Source of the DNA: Maricaulaceae bacterium EIL42A08 | GTDB lineage: Bacteria; Pseudomonadota; Alphaproteobacteria; Caulobacterales; Maricaulaceae | NCBI GenBank assembly: GCA_024178355.1 | Contig: JAMZNZ010000003.1 | Span: forward strand, 328,527-392,526 | Length of the DNA stretch: 64,000 nt | Direction: 5' to 3' | Part shown: piece by piece, positions 33,099 to 41,800 of the stretch | How positions within the stretch are numbered: position 1 is the stretch's first letter | How the letters are laid out: the number at the start of each line of letters is the position of its first letter | Position numbers and translations under genes: made by a program | The notes under the pieces: model-generated | The model's input: only the letters and a program-made list of their open reading frames with translations | The model's database searches: none | Told to the model about the DNA's origin: nothing

Positions 33099-35576
33099 AT
33101 GACCCTTCAAGTCCTGACGCGTTTCGGCGTTGCCCTACTAACGCTTGCCCTTCTGGCGACGGCGTCCGGCAATGCCCAGTCTGATGCAGATTTTGACAGC
33201 CTGACTGCAGACGCAGAGCGCCGCGAAGGCGTGTTTGACCTGTTTGTCGATGAAGACGCCGAGACCATCCATGCTGCTTTCCCCGCGTCAGACACGCCGG
33301 TAATCGCCCGCTACATCTACACCGCCCGCCTGACGGCCGGTCTGGGTTCCAACCCGGTCGGGCTGGATCGCGGCTTCGGGATTGGCGGCAATATCCTGCG
33401 CATTGAGCGCGTCGGCGGCCGGGTTCATTTCATCTTTGAAAATCCCAATTTCCGCGCCATCGGGGCCGGCGAGGATGAGACGCTCGCCACACGCCAGTCG
33501 TTTGCTGAGTCGGTCATCTGGGCGGGTGATGTCGCAGCGGTCAGTGATGCGGGCGAAGTTCTGGTGGATCTGTCGGGCTTCCTCGTTACCGACCGGATCG
33601 ATGTGATTGGCCGTTTGCGTAGCGCCGACGAGGGTAGCTTTTCCATCGATACGGGTCGCAGCGCGCCTCTGCTTGATCAGGCGCTCGCCTTCCCGCGCAA
33701 TGTCGAGATCGACGCGCGCCTGACCCTGTCGACCTCACAGCCTGGCTCTGAAGTGCGTTCGGTGACACCAGATCCACGCTCGGTCAGCCTTGTTCAACAT
33801 CACTCCTTTGTGGCGCTGCCTGAGCCGGGCTATGAGCCGCGCCGCGCAGATATCCGCTCGGGCGGGTTTGAATCTGAGTTTCGCAATACCGCCGCCCCAC
33901 TGGAGCAGCCCATGCGCGACAGCTATGCGGTCCGCCATCGACTTCAACGCGTGGATCCCAACGCGGCCTCAGGACCCGTCGTGGAGCCCATCGTGTTTTA
34001 CGTCGATCGCGGCGCGCCGGAGCCGGTGCGCTCGGCGCTGATCGAGGGGGCATCCTGGTGGGCGGAGGCTTTCGAGGCCGCCGGGTTTGAGGATGCCTAT
34101 CGGGTCGAGGTCCTTCCCGAAGGCGCACATCTGCTCGACGTGCGATATAACACGATCCAGTGGGTCCACCGCGAAACGCGCGGCTGGTCTTACGGAGCTT
34201 CGGTTACCGATCCACGCACAGGCGAGATTATCAAGGGTGCCGTGATCCTGGGCAGCCAGCGCGTACGCCAGGACCGGATGATTTTTGAAGGCCTTGCAGG
34301 GGCGGCCCAAACCGGAAGCGGCACAGAAAATGATCCAATCGAGGTGGCGCTTGCCCGCTTGCGCCAGCTGTCCGCCCACGAGGTGGGCCACACGCTGGGC
34401 CTGGCACACAATTTTGCCGCCAGCGCTGACGGTCGGGCCTCCGTGATGGATTATCCGCATCCTTTGGTGCGCCTGCTTGAAACGGGCGATCTTGATTTTT
34501 CAGAGGCCTACGACGTGGGCATCGGCGATTGGGACAAGGTCAGCGTCAGCTGGCTCTATGGCCAGTTTCCGGAAGGTGCCGATGAGGATGCGGCGCTGGA
34601 GCAGATCCTTGCTGACGCCCGCGCAGATGGCTTGCGCTATGTCTCCGACGCCCATGCGCGCGGGCCGGGTGCCGCATTCCCCGAAGCCAGCCTTTGGGAC
34701 AATGGCGAGGATCCGGTGGCTCACCTGTCTGAGGTGATTGATGTTCGCGCCGCTGCTCTGGCCGGCTTTGGGGCCGATCGCCTGGGCGAGGGGCGGGCAA
34801 TGAGCGAGCTGAAACTCGTTTTCACGCCAATTTATCTCTACCACCGCTACCAAACCGAAGCGGCTGCGCGCGGTGTCGGGGGGCGACGCTTTGCGTATGA
34901 GATTAACGACGGACGCGCTCAAGGTATTTCCATCATCCCGGCCGCCGAACAGCGCACAGCCTTGAACGTGGTTTTGCAAACGCTGGAGCCCGCTTTCCTC
35001 GATACGCCCGATGATGCGGCGCGCCTTATGGCGCCTGATCCCTTCACTGATTACGACGGAGCGATCCGGCGCGAGCGCATTGGCTCGACGGCCTCGCCCG
35101 CCTTTTCGCGCATTGACGCGGCTCGCTCCGCGGCTCGCATCACGCTCGCGGCGCTTCTGGCTCCTGAAAAGCTGGCTCGGGTGGCCGATCAGCATGCCAT
35201 AGAGTCTCAGCAGCTTGGGCTGATTGAGGTTTTTGATGCTGTGGAGGCCACAGTGTTCAACGCTCCGCGTTCAGAAGCCGCTCGCCTGACCTCTCTTCGT
35301 GAAGGGGTTCAGATTGAATACGCGGCGCAGCTCCTGCATCTGGTGGAACATGGTGCGCCGCGTGTCGCAGCCGAGGCCCGCGCTCGCCTTGAAGGGCTTG
35401 GGGCATCGCGGGGCGGTATGTTTGGACGAAGCCCGACCGCTCACCAGCGCTGGCTCGCTAATACCGCCCGCGCCGGGCTTCAGCGGCTGGACCGAGGCGA
35501 GTCGGTCAGCCCGCCGGCGGCTCCTATCCCGCCGGGTAGTCCGATCGGTCTGGCGTCTGAGGACAGCTTTCACTGA
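33099..35576 (+). CDS. secreted zinc-dependent metalloprotease (DUF5117/DUF4953 type)
   Basis: An 825-residue protein with a signal peptide ([17 protein letters not shown]). The zinc site is [11 protein letters not shown], residues 427-437 (HExxHxxGxxH), flanked by [12 protein letters not shown], the Met-turn-like segment. The N-terminal [21 protein letters not shown] with later [19 protein letters not shown] matches the large exported metalloproteases carrying DUF5117/DUF5118 and DUF4953. Substrate unknown; probably periplasmic or extracellular protein or peptide digestion. It is monocistronic, ending 61 bases before a tRNA gene. Confidence 0.88.
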   Translation: MTLQVLTRFGVALLTLALLATASGNAQSDADFDSLTADAERREGVFDLFVDEDAETIHAAFPASDTPVIARYIYTARLTAGLGSNPVGLDRGFGIGGNILRIERVGGRVHFIFENPNFRAIGAGEDETLATRQSFAESVIWAGDVAAVSDAGEVLVDLSGFLVTDRIDVIGRLRSADEGSFSIDTGRSAPLLDQALAFPRNVEIDARLTLSTSQPGSEVRSVTPDPRSVSLVQHHSFVALPEPGYEPRRADIRSGGFESEFRNTAAPLEQPMRDSYAVRHRLQRVDPNAASGPVVEPIVFYVDRGAPEPVRSALIEGASWWAEAFEAAGFEDAYRVEVLPEGAHLLDVRYNTIQWVHRETRGWSYGASVTDPRTGEIIKGAVILGSQRVRQDRMIFEGLAGAAQTGSGTENDPIEVALARLRQLSAHEVGHTLGLAHNFAASADGRASVMDYPHPLVRLLETGDLDFSEAYDVGIGDWDKVSVSWLYGQFPEGADEDAALEQILADARADGLRYVSDAHARGPGAAFPEASLWDNGEDPVAHLSEVIDVRAAALAGFGADRLGEGRAMSELKLVFTPIYLYHRYQTEAAARGVGGRRFAYEINDGRAQGISIIPAAEQRTALNVVLQTLEPAFLDTPDDAARLMAPDPFTDYDGAIRRERIGSTASPAFSRIDAARSAARITLAALLAPEKLARVADQHAIESQQLGLIEVFDAVEATVFNAPRSEAARLTSLREGVQIEYAAQLLHLVEHGAPRVAAEARARLEGLGASRGGMFGRSPTAHQRWLANTARAGLQRLDRGESVSPPAAPIPPGSPIGLASEDSFH

Positions 35577-35637
35577 TGAGGAATGGCGCGTCGCGATTGA
35601 ACCGACGCGCCATCCCCGGTAAGAGGCTTATTACGAG

Positions 35638-35714
35638 GCACCCATAGCTCAGCTGGATAGAGCGCTGCCCTCCGAAGGCAGAGGTCTCAGGTTCGAATCC
35701 TGATGGGTGCGCCA
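35638..35714 (+). tRNA. tRNA-Arg(CCG)
   Basis: The 77-base gene folds into a full cloverleaf. Acceptor arms GCACCCA and TGGGTGC pair, the D-loop is AGCTCAGCTGGATAGAGC, the anticodon stem CTGCC/GGCAG encloses the loop CTCCGAA (anticodon CCG, reading the arginine codon CGG), and the T-arm contains GGTTCGAATCC. CCA is encoded. An AlpA-like regulator and atypical genes follow, so the 3' end is a plausible past integration site. Confidence 0.97.
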
Positions 35715-35805
35715 TTACCTTTCAATGACTTACGGCGATTCGAGAGGCCTTTCAGCGGTCGCCAGTTTGCGTCATCCCAATCCTGTCCCAATCCCGTCGA
35801 AGTTC

Positions 35806-36072
35806 CTAAGCGGCAAGATAGCGAGCCTCAGCCGCGTTGCGGTAGCTTCTGGCGCTCACATAGGCGTCTACCTCGGACATCTTGAAGCGCAAAGAGCGTC
35901 CAACCGCGTAGGTCGGGAAGGGCATGATGCCCTGCTGTCTCCACTTACGCAGTGCGGCGACCGATAGCCCGATGTGGTTGGCCACTGTTGGCATGTCCAC
36001 GAGCGGCTCTGGTGCTGGGCTATCAGCTCCATCAGGTGCCGGAAGGGCGTTGTCGTTTGATGTCTCTGCCAT
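35806..36072 (-). CDS. AlpA-like helix-turn-helix regulator/excisionase
   Basis: An 88-residue protein. The winged HTH reads MPTVANHIGLSVAALRKWRQ, GIMPFPTYAVGRSLRFKMSE, then VDAYVSAR, as in AlpA/HTH_17 proteins that regulate prophage integrases or act as excisionases. Its place 92 bases from a tRNA gene supports a mobile-element origin, but no integrase is present. The ATG at 36072 was chosen over an upstream start at 36129, which lies in a hairpin. Confidence 0.8.
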   Translation of the reverse strand: MAETSNDNALPAPDGADSPAPEPLVDMPTVANHIGLSVAALRKWRQQGIMPFPTYAVGRSLRFKMSEVDAYVSARSYRNAAEARYLAA

Positions 36073-36098
36073 GGTGATGGCACTCCTTACATACACAA

Positions 36099-36126
36099 AG
36101 CCCGCCAAGCGTCTGCCAGGCGGGCT
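36099..36126 (-). terminator. terminator-like hairpin
   Basis: AGCCCGCC (36099-36106) and GGCGGGCT (36119-36126) pair perfectly around a 12-base loop; on the minus strand TTTGTGT follows. It would end transcription from the small gene at 36291-36479 before the AlpA-like gene. Confidence 0.6.
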
Positions 36127-36290
36127 CATGGTTTGATCGATTGTGGTGATGATGGCCGGATGGCCAGGGGCACCCCCTCAAGGCCTCAGGCTGGCTGAGA
36201 CCGGCATGGGGGTACGGGGGGATTGGTGCCCTGTCTGTCGCTCATAAGGGCTCTCAGGCGCGTGGTAAAAATCCAATCCCCTTTGGAGCC

Positions 36291-36479
36291 TCAGGCGTCC
36301 TGGGCTTCGTCAGCCTGGGCCTTCAGCGCCTCTGAGGTCAGCCATTCGGCTACCTGAAGCAGAACCTCCGGGCTCATTGCTGCATTGGCCTTGAGCTGCA
36401 CCGCGCCGGGGCGTGTGGCCACACGACTGATGGTGATGGGCAGGCCTGCACCGTTCAGGGAGAAGCGGGAAGCTGTCAT
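36291..36479 (-). CDS. small protein of unknown function
   Basis: A 62-residue frame starting MTASRFSLNGAGLPITISRV and ending in an alanine/glutamate-rich helix (EVLLQVAEWLTSEALKAQAD). A strand-then-helix pattern and a downstream hairpin terminator support it. AAGGGA lies about nine bases before the ATG. No family; typical of short genes on integrated elements. Confidence 0.5.
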   Translation of the reverse strand: MTASRFSLNGAGLPITISRVATRPGAVQLKANAAMSPEVLLQVAEWLTSEALKAQADEAQDA

Positions 36480-36833
36480 AGGGTCGATCCCTTGGGTTTG
36501 TAGATGGGGTGAAGAGGCGAGGGTCTTATCCCTCACCCCTCCAGGTGCATGGCTCTGTGAAGCTCCAGGGCAGCATCAGGGCTCGCTGGGCGGAGGTGTC
36601 CTAGGATACTTCACGGCGCTCCAGGTGACGCTCTAGGCCTTGCTGGTGTCATTGACCAGTTAGGTTGAACACAGCCTGTCTCCACGGTTGCCTGGCGCAA
36701 TCTGAGCCGCACGGCCACTTCCAATAGGGCCTCAGCGGCAACACCCTTTCTAATTGCGGGCTATCTTTGACAACTTGTTTCTGGGATGTTTGGCTCTACT
36801 TGAGAGTTGGAAGCGCAACGCCTAGGCGGCACA
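36480..36833. other. gene-free gap in accessory region
   Basis: This 354-base stretch lies between two small accessory genes. No frame, repeat or RNA gene is recognised. A TTGACA at 36767-36772 could be a -35 element for the gene at 36834, but no good -10 element follows at the right distance. Confidence 0.4.
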
Positions 36834-37226
36834 ATGGATAGCGAAGTTCCTAAGGGCAACCGGCTTACGTACATCCTGTCCGCAGGGTCGTTTGGCGATG
36901 GAGTTTACGTGTGCGACCTAGCAGGTGAGCTCACGCCTGACAGTCGGTTTCGCGTATACCTTGATGTCTTTGAGCGCGTAAAACGCCGGAAGGCGACGGT
37001 TCTTGTCGTGAACAAGGGTTTCGCCACGATCTCCAAAAATCACCGGGACGGCAACGAGGACTGGTTTGATGATGCCATTGCATCTGGGCTGCGGGCCGCA
37101 GGGATTGAGGCTCTTGTCCTGCAACGCGGGCATCACGACGATGTCTCGGTAAGACTGATCGAAGCTGCGCAGCGGATCGGGATTAAGGCGGTGATGGCCG
37201 ACCCACCTACCACTGCGCTTCGGTGA
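36834..37226 (+). CDS. protein of unknown function, accessory
   Basis: A 130-residue soluble protein. The pattern of alternating strands and helices (YILSAGSFGDGVYVCDLAG, RFRVYLDVFERVKRRKATVL, IASGLRAAGIEALVLQRGHH, RLIEAAQRIGIKAVM) resembles a small alpha/beta fold, but I recognise no family or catalytic motif. The ATG at 36834 is used; an in-frame extension upstream is possible. The closeness to tRNA-linked accessory genes suggests acquired DNA. Confidence 0.55.
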   Translation: MDSEVPKGNRLTYILSAGSFGDGVYVCDLAGELTPDSRFRVYLDVFERVKRRKATVLVVNKGFATISKNHRDGNEDWFDDAIASGLRAAGIEALVLQRGHHDDVSVRLIEAAQRIGIKAVMADPPTTALR

Positions 37227-37324
37227 CATAGCCATGAGCGTTAAGCACTTGAGTAACCGAACGGAAACTGCCCGGCGTTAGAATAGCACACAGTAACATC
37301 ATGGCTCTGTGTGGGGGTGATCAA

Positions 37325-37867
37325 ATGGCCGAAAATCCAGAAGATCGGCGTAGGACTGCTCCCTCATCAGGCGACGAAGTCTGGCTCGTTCGGTCGGTCG
37401 ACGATAGCATCTTTGATCATATCGTTCAGAACACTGCGGCGCTCTTCGATGCTCCGATCTCAGCGATCACCTTGCTCGGTCCAGATCGGCAGTGGTTTCA
37501 GAACTCCGTCGGCCTGGAGATCCCGAGTACTTCTCGTGCGGTTTCATTCTGCACGCATGCGGTGACCCATGGCGATGTGATGGTAGTCGAAGACGCTCGG
37601 GCTGATGACCGCTTCAAACGCAACCCTCTTGTAACGGGCGCTCCATACATACGCTCGTACGCTGGTGCTCCGATCTATAACTCAGACGGCTCAGCGTTCG
37701 GTGCGCTCTGTGTGATTGATCGTCGAAAGCGGAAGTTCAGGGCAGAAGACCTCAAGGTCCTTCGAGAGCTGAGAGATGTAGCTGAGCGAGCATTGGCCAT
37801 GCAGAAGGAGGGCCGCAGCCTCGCAGCTATCGAGCGCGAGATAGACGGGGTGCTACTGGGCGTTTAA
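37325..37867 (+). CDS. GAF domain-containing protein
   Basis: A 180-residue protein that is essentially one GAF domain. The segments FDAPISAITLLGPDRQWFQ, STSRAVSFCTHAVTHGDVMV, VEDARADDRFKRNPLV and SYAGAPIYNSDGSAFGALCV are the recurrent pattern of GAF sensors found before histidine kinases and diguanylate cyclases. The VSFCTHAV cysteine/histidine are conserved in this subgroup. No output domain follows, so it is a stand-alone sensor or a remnant. GGGGGTGA lies before the ATG at 37325; an ATG at 37301 is an alternative. Confidence 0.8.
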   Translation: MAENPEDRRRTAPSSGDEVWLVRSVDDSIFDHIVQNTAALFDAPISAITLLGPDRQWFQNSVGLEIPSTSRAVSFCTHAVTHGDVMVVEDARADDRFKRNPLVTGAPYIRSYAGAPIYNSDGSAFGALCVIDRRKRKFRAEDLKVLRELRDVAERALAMQKEGRSLAAIEREIDGVLLGV

Positions 37868-37942
37868 GCACAAGCTTGCAAGTTGGCTTGAAGCGGAGAA
37901 CAGTTGCGAAGCAATCGCCCCTGAGCCTCATAGAGCCGCATC

Positions 37943-38839
37943 ATGAAACTTCTCGCCCTCGCTTCGCTGTCCGCTGCCTTGGTAGGCTGCTCAGCTGAAA
38001 CGTACCAACCGACCGTTCCATCAGGTAACGACGAACCTCTCCGCGTCGCCGCGTGGAACATCGAGCACCTCGCTGCTGAGCCAGGCCAGGGTTGTGAGCC
38101 CAGGACACCGGAAGGCTACGAACTGGTTTCTGAGGTCATCTCTGAGATCGATGCTGACATTTGGCTTCTACAGGAGGTCGAGAACGAGCAGGCCCTTAAG
38201 CGTGTCTTCGGTGAGAGTGGGTGGGTCTTCCACATGGAAGATCGAGCAGACACAGGACCAGGACCAGAGTGCTGGGGCCGTGACGATGGTGCACGACTTC
38301 GCATGCAACGGACAGCCATCGCCATCCGTGAAGGCATTGAGCACACGCGTGGTGAGGACCTAGCGGCGCTTGATGTCGGTGGTCGCGGCTTCTTACGCCA
38401 TGGCGTGAATATCTCGGTGCAGCACCAGGGCGGGCTGGTGGACATCATGAGCGTTCATCTCAAGTCAGGGTGCTTCTCTGGTGATGGTTCTGACGACTGC
38501 CCCAGACTGTTTGCGCAGGTGCCAGTTTTGGAAGACTGGATCGACCAGCAGAGCGCAGATGGAAGCGCGGTGATTGTTGGGGGCGACTTCAATCGTCGCC
38601 TTGCAAGAGCTGGCGATAGCGTATGGTCAGACCTCAACGACGGCGACCCAGTAGCGCTTAGCATCGCCGGGAATGGACGTGGGCCTCAGTGCAATCCGCG
38701 CTACCGCGAGTACATCGACTTCGTTGTGATGAACGAGGCGGCGAGCCGCAGGTTTGCTGAAGGCTCATTCGCTGAGACTACGTTCGCGGAAGGTCGACGC
38801 GCTTCAGACCATTGCCCGATTGCAGTCACGCTTCGTTAG
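37943..38839 (+). CDS. endonuclease/exonuclease/phosphatase family lipoprotein
   Basis: A 298-residue exported member of the EEP superfamily (DNase I-like fold). Lipobox LVGC puts the mature N-terminus at Cys16. Catalytic motifs: WNIEHLA (metal-binding), LQEVENEQ, DFNRRL inside IVGGDFNRRL and SDHCPIAVTL at the C-terminus. Substrates in this fold include DNA, sphingomyelin and inositol phosphates; extracellular DNA or RNA degradation is plausible but unproven. Several extra cysteines could form disulfides. It is the last gene before a long non-coding stretch. Confidence 0.85.
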   Translation: MKLLALASLSAALVGCSAETYQPTVPSGNDEPLRVAAWNIEHLAAEPGQGCEPRTPEGYELVSEVISEIDADIWLLQEVENEQALKRVFGESGWVFHMEDRADTGPGPECWGRDDGARLRMQRTAIAIREGIEHTRGEDLAALDVGGRGFLRHGVNISVQHQGGLVDIMSVHLKSGCFSGDGSDDCPRLFAQVPVLEDWIDQQSADGSAVIVGGDFNRRLARAGDSVWSDLNDGDPVALSIAGNGRGPQCNPRYREYIDFVVMNEAASRRFAEGSFAETTFAEGRRASDHCPIAVTLR

Positions 38840-39055
38840 ACTTGACGCTCAGCAACAAAGCGCCTGGTTAGACGGGCTGTGGCTCCAGGTCAGGCCTGGA
38901 GGGAACACAGAATGAATGGGGATAGCCTGCAGCCTGTCAGGGGCGCATGGCGTGGGTCATGATGAAGGCTATGAGGTGCGCTGAGTAGGGTCGAGGTAGG
39001 GAAGGTCTATCGACCTCCTCTCCAATGAGATGGAGCCTTAAGACCCTTCAGAAAA

Positions 39056-39240
39056 CCAGGCGCACCTCTAAGTTACTATAAGGGGAACCATTCGTGACCC
39101 CTCCTTATTCGCAGGGTTTTTGGGAACCCTGTGTACACAAGGTTCCCCAGAGGTCCTGATGATCGGTGATTACCATCACCACCAATCGAAGGCCTTGGTG
39201 AACACCAGGCGCATCTCTGAGAGGAACCATTGGGGACCTC
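39056..39240. repeat. tandem pair of related hairpins with conserved loop
   Basis: Two copies of CCAGGCGCA-[CT]-CTCT are each followed by a hairpin. The first is GGGG-AACCATTCGTGA-CCCC (39082-39101) and the second GAGG-AACCATTGGGGA-CCTC (39221-39240). The loops share AACCATT, and the stems differ by one compensatory change (G-C to A-T). Both are followed by a GGGTTTT-like run. The covariation suggests selection on RNA or DNA structure. Confidence 0.6.
39122..39147. repeat. 26-bp palindrome with one mismatched pair
   Basis: GGGAACC at 39122-39128 mirrors GGTTCCC at 39141-39147 around the core TGTGTACACA; only one C/A pair breaks the symmetry. It lies between the two related hairpins. Such a long near-perfect palindrome could be a protein-binding site or an RNA hairpin. 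Confidence 0.75.
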
Positions 39241-39635
39241 CTCTCGTAACCTTGGGGTTTTGCGCCGCGCCTTACTGGAAGCTGGCTTGGTGTGCCTTAA
39301 GGTCGGCTAATCGATAGGTCATCAATTGACCTTCAATCTCGTGTTCAGCCGATAGGCAGACCCGAAGCGGAGCTGGGCTTGGATGCCAAGGTCTTCGGAT
39401 GGACCTCAAGGTGTCCCCAGTTGGATGGTGTTCACCACCAATCGATCAGATGCTCCAAGAGGCTCGGTGTATCCTGTGTCTCAGCGTGGTCACCGAGCTT
39501 CTGGGAGCGAGGCCTTAGGTTTGGGACCCTAAGTAACTTTGAGACTTTCTCCTTCGTTACCGGTGGGTTTTAAACCTCTTTATTTTCAATATCCTTACCA
39601 CCCACAAAATCATGACCATTCTGCCAGTTAGGCCC

Positions 39636-40883
39636 TTACTTCTCCCAGCCAGCCTTCTGTTTGACAGGTTCCCACGCCCTGAAGTCGTCATAGTCAGCCT
39701 TCCAGCCTCGCCTCTTGGCCGCCCGCGTTCTTAGCGCATTCAGCCCGGTCGCCAGATCCGCCCATAAATCGTCGACATCTTCGAGGCCTACTGACAGGCG
39801 AATGAGGGTGTCGCTGATGCCTGCTTCCGTGCGCGCCTCTGGCGTCATGGAGGCATGGGTCATGGTCGCTGGAATGTTAGACAGGCTTTCTACGCCGCCG
39901 AGGGATTGAGCTAGCGTAAACAGTTGGAGCGATTGAACGAACCGGGTTGCAGCCTTTGGCCCTCCCTCCAGTTCCAGACTCAACAGGCACCCAAATCCTG
40001 ACTGTTGAGCTTTCGCGATCTGGTGGCCTGGATGGGGTGTCAGTCCGGGGTAATCAACGCGGGTAACCTTGGGATGAGCTGATAGTCGCTCGGCCAGATC
40101 CAGCGCCGTTTCGCTTTGGGCCTGTGCGCGCAGCGGCAGTGTGCGCAGCCCGCGCAACGCCAGGAAGGCATCAAAGCCGCCAGTTGTCGCTCCGGCTGCA
40201 TTCGCCCACCATTTCAAGGCCTCGATATGGTCTGGGTCCGTCGCGCATACCACGCCGCCAACCATGTCGGAATGACCATTGAGCATCTTTGTGACGGAGG
40301 CCACCGTCAGGTCAGCCCCGAGGCTGATCGGTTTTTGAAGGGCGGCGGAGAGGACGGTGTTGTCCACTACCGAAATCGCACCAGCCGCGTTTGCCAGCTT
40401 ACAAGCAGTTTCGATGTCGGTGATACGCAGTCGCGGATTGGACGGAGTTTCCAGAAAGACCAGGTTGGCGGGTGTGTTCAGGGCCGCTTTGAGCGCTGCT
40501 GTCCTGGTACAGTCGACATAGTCGACTTGCCAGCCGCGTTGTTCTGCGCGCGCGTCAATGAGCCGTCGCGTGCCACCGTAAACATCGTGGGCGCACACGA
40601 TGCGCGCGTGGGAGCCAACAAGATTCAGGACAAGATCGATGGCGGCCATGCCCGAACTCACGGTAACGGCACCGCGCGCCCCTTCAAGGTCAGCGATAGC
40701 TTCGGCCAGCAAGTCCCGGCCAGGCGCGGCGGTTCTTGCGTAGTCATATGGGCCGGGCGAGTTTGGATCAGCACGTTGGTAAGCGCTTGAAATCGCAATC
40801 GGAGCAACAACACCCTGGTGCCCCGGATCGCGATTTATTCCGGCGCGGGCTGCGCGAGTCGAAAAGTGTGCAGGCCCTGTCAT
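39636..40883 (-). CDS. metB: cystathionine gamma-synthase family PLP enzyme
   Basis: A 415-residue Cys/Met-metabolism PLP enzyme. Seen: AISSAYQRADPNSPGPYDYAR, AVTVSSGMAAIDLVLNL (phosphate cup), FLETPSNPRLRITDIE, the cofactor Lys in ASVTKMLNGHSD and the C-terminal SLGGVESLSNIPATMTHASM. It joins an acylated homoserine with cysteine (cystathionine gamma-synthase); the related O-acylhomoserine sulfhydrylase reaction cannot be excluded. About 25 extra residues (AKRRGWKADYDDFRAWEP) end the protein. Last gene of the hom-metX-metB operon, overlapping metX in ATGA. Confidence 0.9.
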   Translation of the reverse strand: MTGPAHFSTRAARAGINRDPGHQGVVAPIAISSAYQRADPNSPGPYDYARTAAPGRDLLAEAIADLEGARGAVTVSSGMAAIDLVLNLVGSHARIVCAHDVYGGTRRLIDARAEQRGWQVDYVDCTRTAALKAALNTPANLVFLETPSNPRLRITDIETACKLANAAGAISVVDNTVLSAALQKPISLGADLTVASVTKMLNGHSDMVGGVVCATDPDHIEALKWWANAAGATTGGFDAFLALRGLRTLPLRAQAQSETALDLAERLSAHPKVTRVDYPGLTPHPGHQIAKAQQSGFGCLLSLELEGGPKAATRFVQSLQLFTLAQSLGGVESLSNIPATMTHASMTPEARTEAGISDTLIRLSVGLEDVDDLWADLATGLNALRTRAAKRRGWKADYDDFRAWEPVKQKAGWEK

Positions 40884-41800
40884 GACGCTCCCTTCAGGAA
40901 GTTGTTCACCGCGTCGACCTCCTTTAAAAAGCCGTCATGGCCATAAAGGCTGTCGATACGCGTCACGGTCGCGTTCGCGATCCTTGCAGCCGTTCGCTCT
41001 ACATCGACGGGTGGGACAAGCTGGTCTGAGTTGAAGGCCAGAAAGCGCACCGGCGCGTGGATGGTTTCCACCGGTATATCAGCGCTGTCCATTGACTTTG
41101 AAAGGGCGATAAAGCGGGCCGGGCTTGTGACGGTTGCATATCGCTCACCAGCCGCGGCAAGGTAGGCCTCAACGCCAGTGGCATCGCGCGAACCGGGTTC
41201 AGGATCAGTAAAGCGTTGATCAAATTCGGCAGCGGTGCGGTAGGTGGTCATGGCAAGGCGGCGTGCAATGTCGACGCCCTCAGCTGAATGTCCTGATAAA
41301 ACAACGATATCGCGCTGAATACTGCGCCAGGCGGTCGCCATCGGGTTGGGGCGAGCCGCTGCGCACAACACATCCAGCTTGCGGACCCGATCCGGCGCGC
41401 GCTGGGCGATATCAAGCCCGATGACGCCGCCAAAGCTGGCACCAATAATCGCAAATTTATCAAGGCCTGCAGCGTCTGCGAGCGCCATAACGGCGGCGCT
41501 TTGATCGCCAATAACCGGGAAAGGGTCGGCCTCCTCAGCGATGAAATCAAAGCTGAGAATCTGGTGATAAGTGGGGTTGATGTGGCCAGCCTGGCCAGCG
41601 ACACCGGGCCACCAGCCAGGGCCTTGATCGTCGTCAAACAGTCGGCGTTCGGCTGAAACACCACCGATCACCACGATCGCCGGGCCGTCGCCGGGCCCGG
41701 TTATGCGACCCCGTGCCTCCAGCCAGCCACCGCCGGGGCGGTTAATTCCGGCCACCAGTTCGCGCACCGGCCAAGCCTTGAGTTGTGTACCATCCTTCAT
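40880..41800 (-). CDS. metX: homoserine O-acyltransferase, MetX type
   Basis: A 306-residue alpha/beta hydrolase-fold enzyme that acylates homoserine. The catalytic Ser is in GASFGG, Asp in FNSDQLVPP and His in YGHDGFLKE. The IVVIGGVSAERRLFDD segment is at the family's oxyanion-hole position. It is about 60 residues shorter than standard MetX, as in the compact group from Caulobacterales-like and gammaproteobacterial genomes. Acetyl versus succinyl donor cannot be decided from sequence alone. Overlaps both hom and metB by four bases. Confidence 0.85.
   Translation of the reverse strand: MKDGTQLKAWPVRELVAGINRPGGGWLEARGRITGPGDGPAIVVIGGVSAERRLFDDDQGPGWWPGVAGQAGHINPTYHQILSFDFIAEEADPFPVIGDQSAAVMALADAAGLDKFAIIGASFGGVIGLDIAQRAPDRVRKLDVLCAAARPNPMATAWRSIQRDIVVLSGHSAEGVDIARRLAMTTYRTAAEFDQRFTDPEPGSRDATGVEAYLAAAGERYATVTSPARFIALSKSMDSADIPVETIHAPVRFLAFNSDQLVPPVDVERTAARIANATVTRIDSLYGHDGFLKEVDAVNNFLKGAS

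Larger units (their letters stand above)
38840..39635. other. 796-base non-coding, palindrome-rich region
   Basis: No convincing gene lies between the EEP lipoprotein and metB. The region is less GC-rich than the core genome and contains a 26-bp palindrome (39122-39147) and two related hairpins (39082-39101 and 39221-39240). It also has further dyads such as AAGGTC/GACCTT (39299-39333) and AGGTC/GACCT (about 39389-39406), and the repeated block CACCACCAATCGA (about 39177 and 39434). It may encode a structured RNA or be the non-coding end of an integrated element. Confidence 0.6.

Noticed and set aside
35524-35715. Minus-strand frame across the tRNA gene
   Set aside because: Its apparent protein is the translated complement of tRNA-Arg, a well-known annotation artefact.
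38840-39635. CRISPR-like repeat array
   Set aside because: The repeats are irregular in length and spacing, with no cas gene nearby.
39541-39640. Possible right attachment repeat of the tRNA-Arg 3' end
   Set aside because: No copy of the GGTTCGAATCC or GGGTGCGCCA segments was found near the island's right edge.
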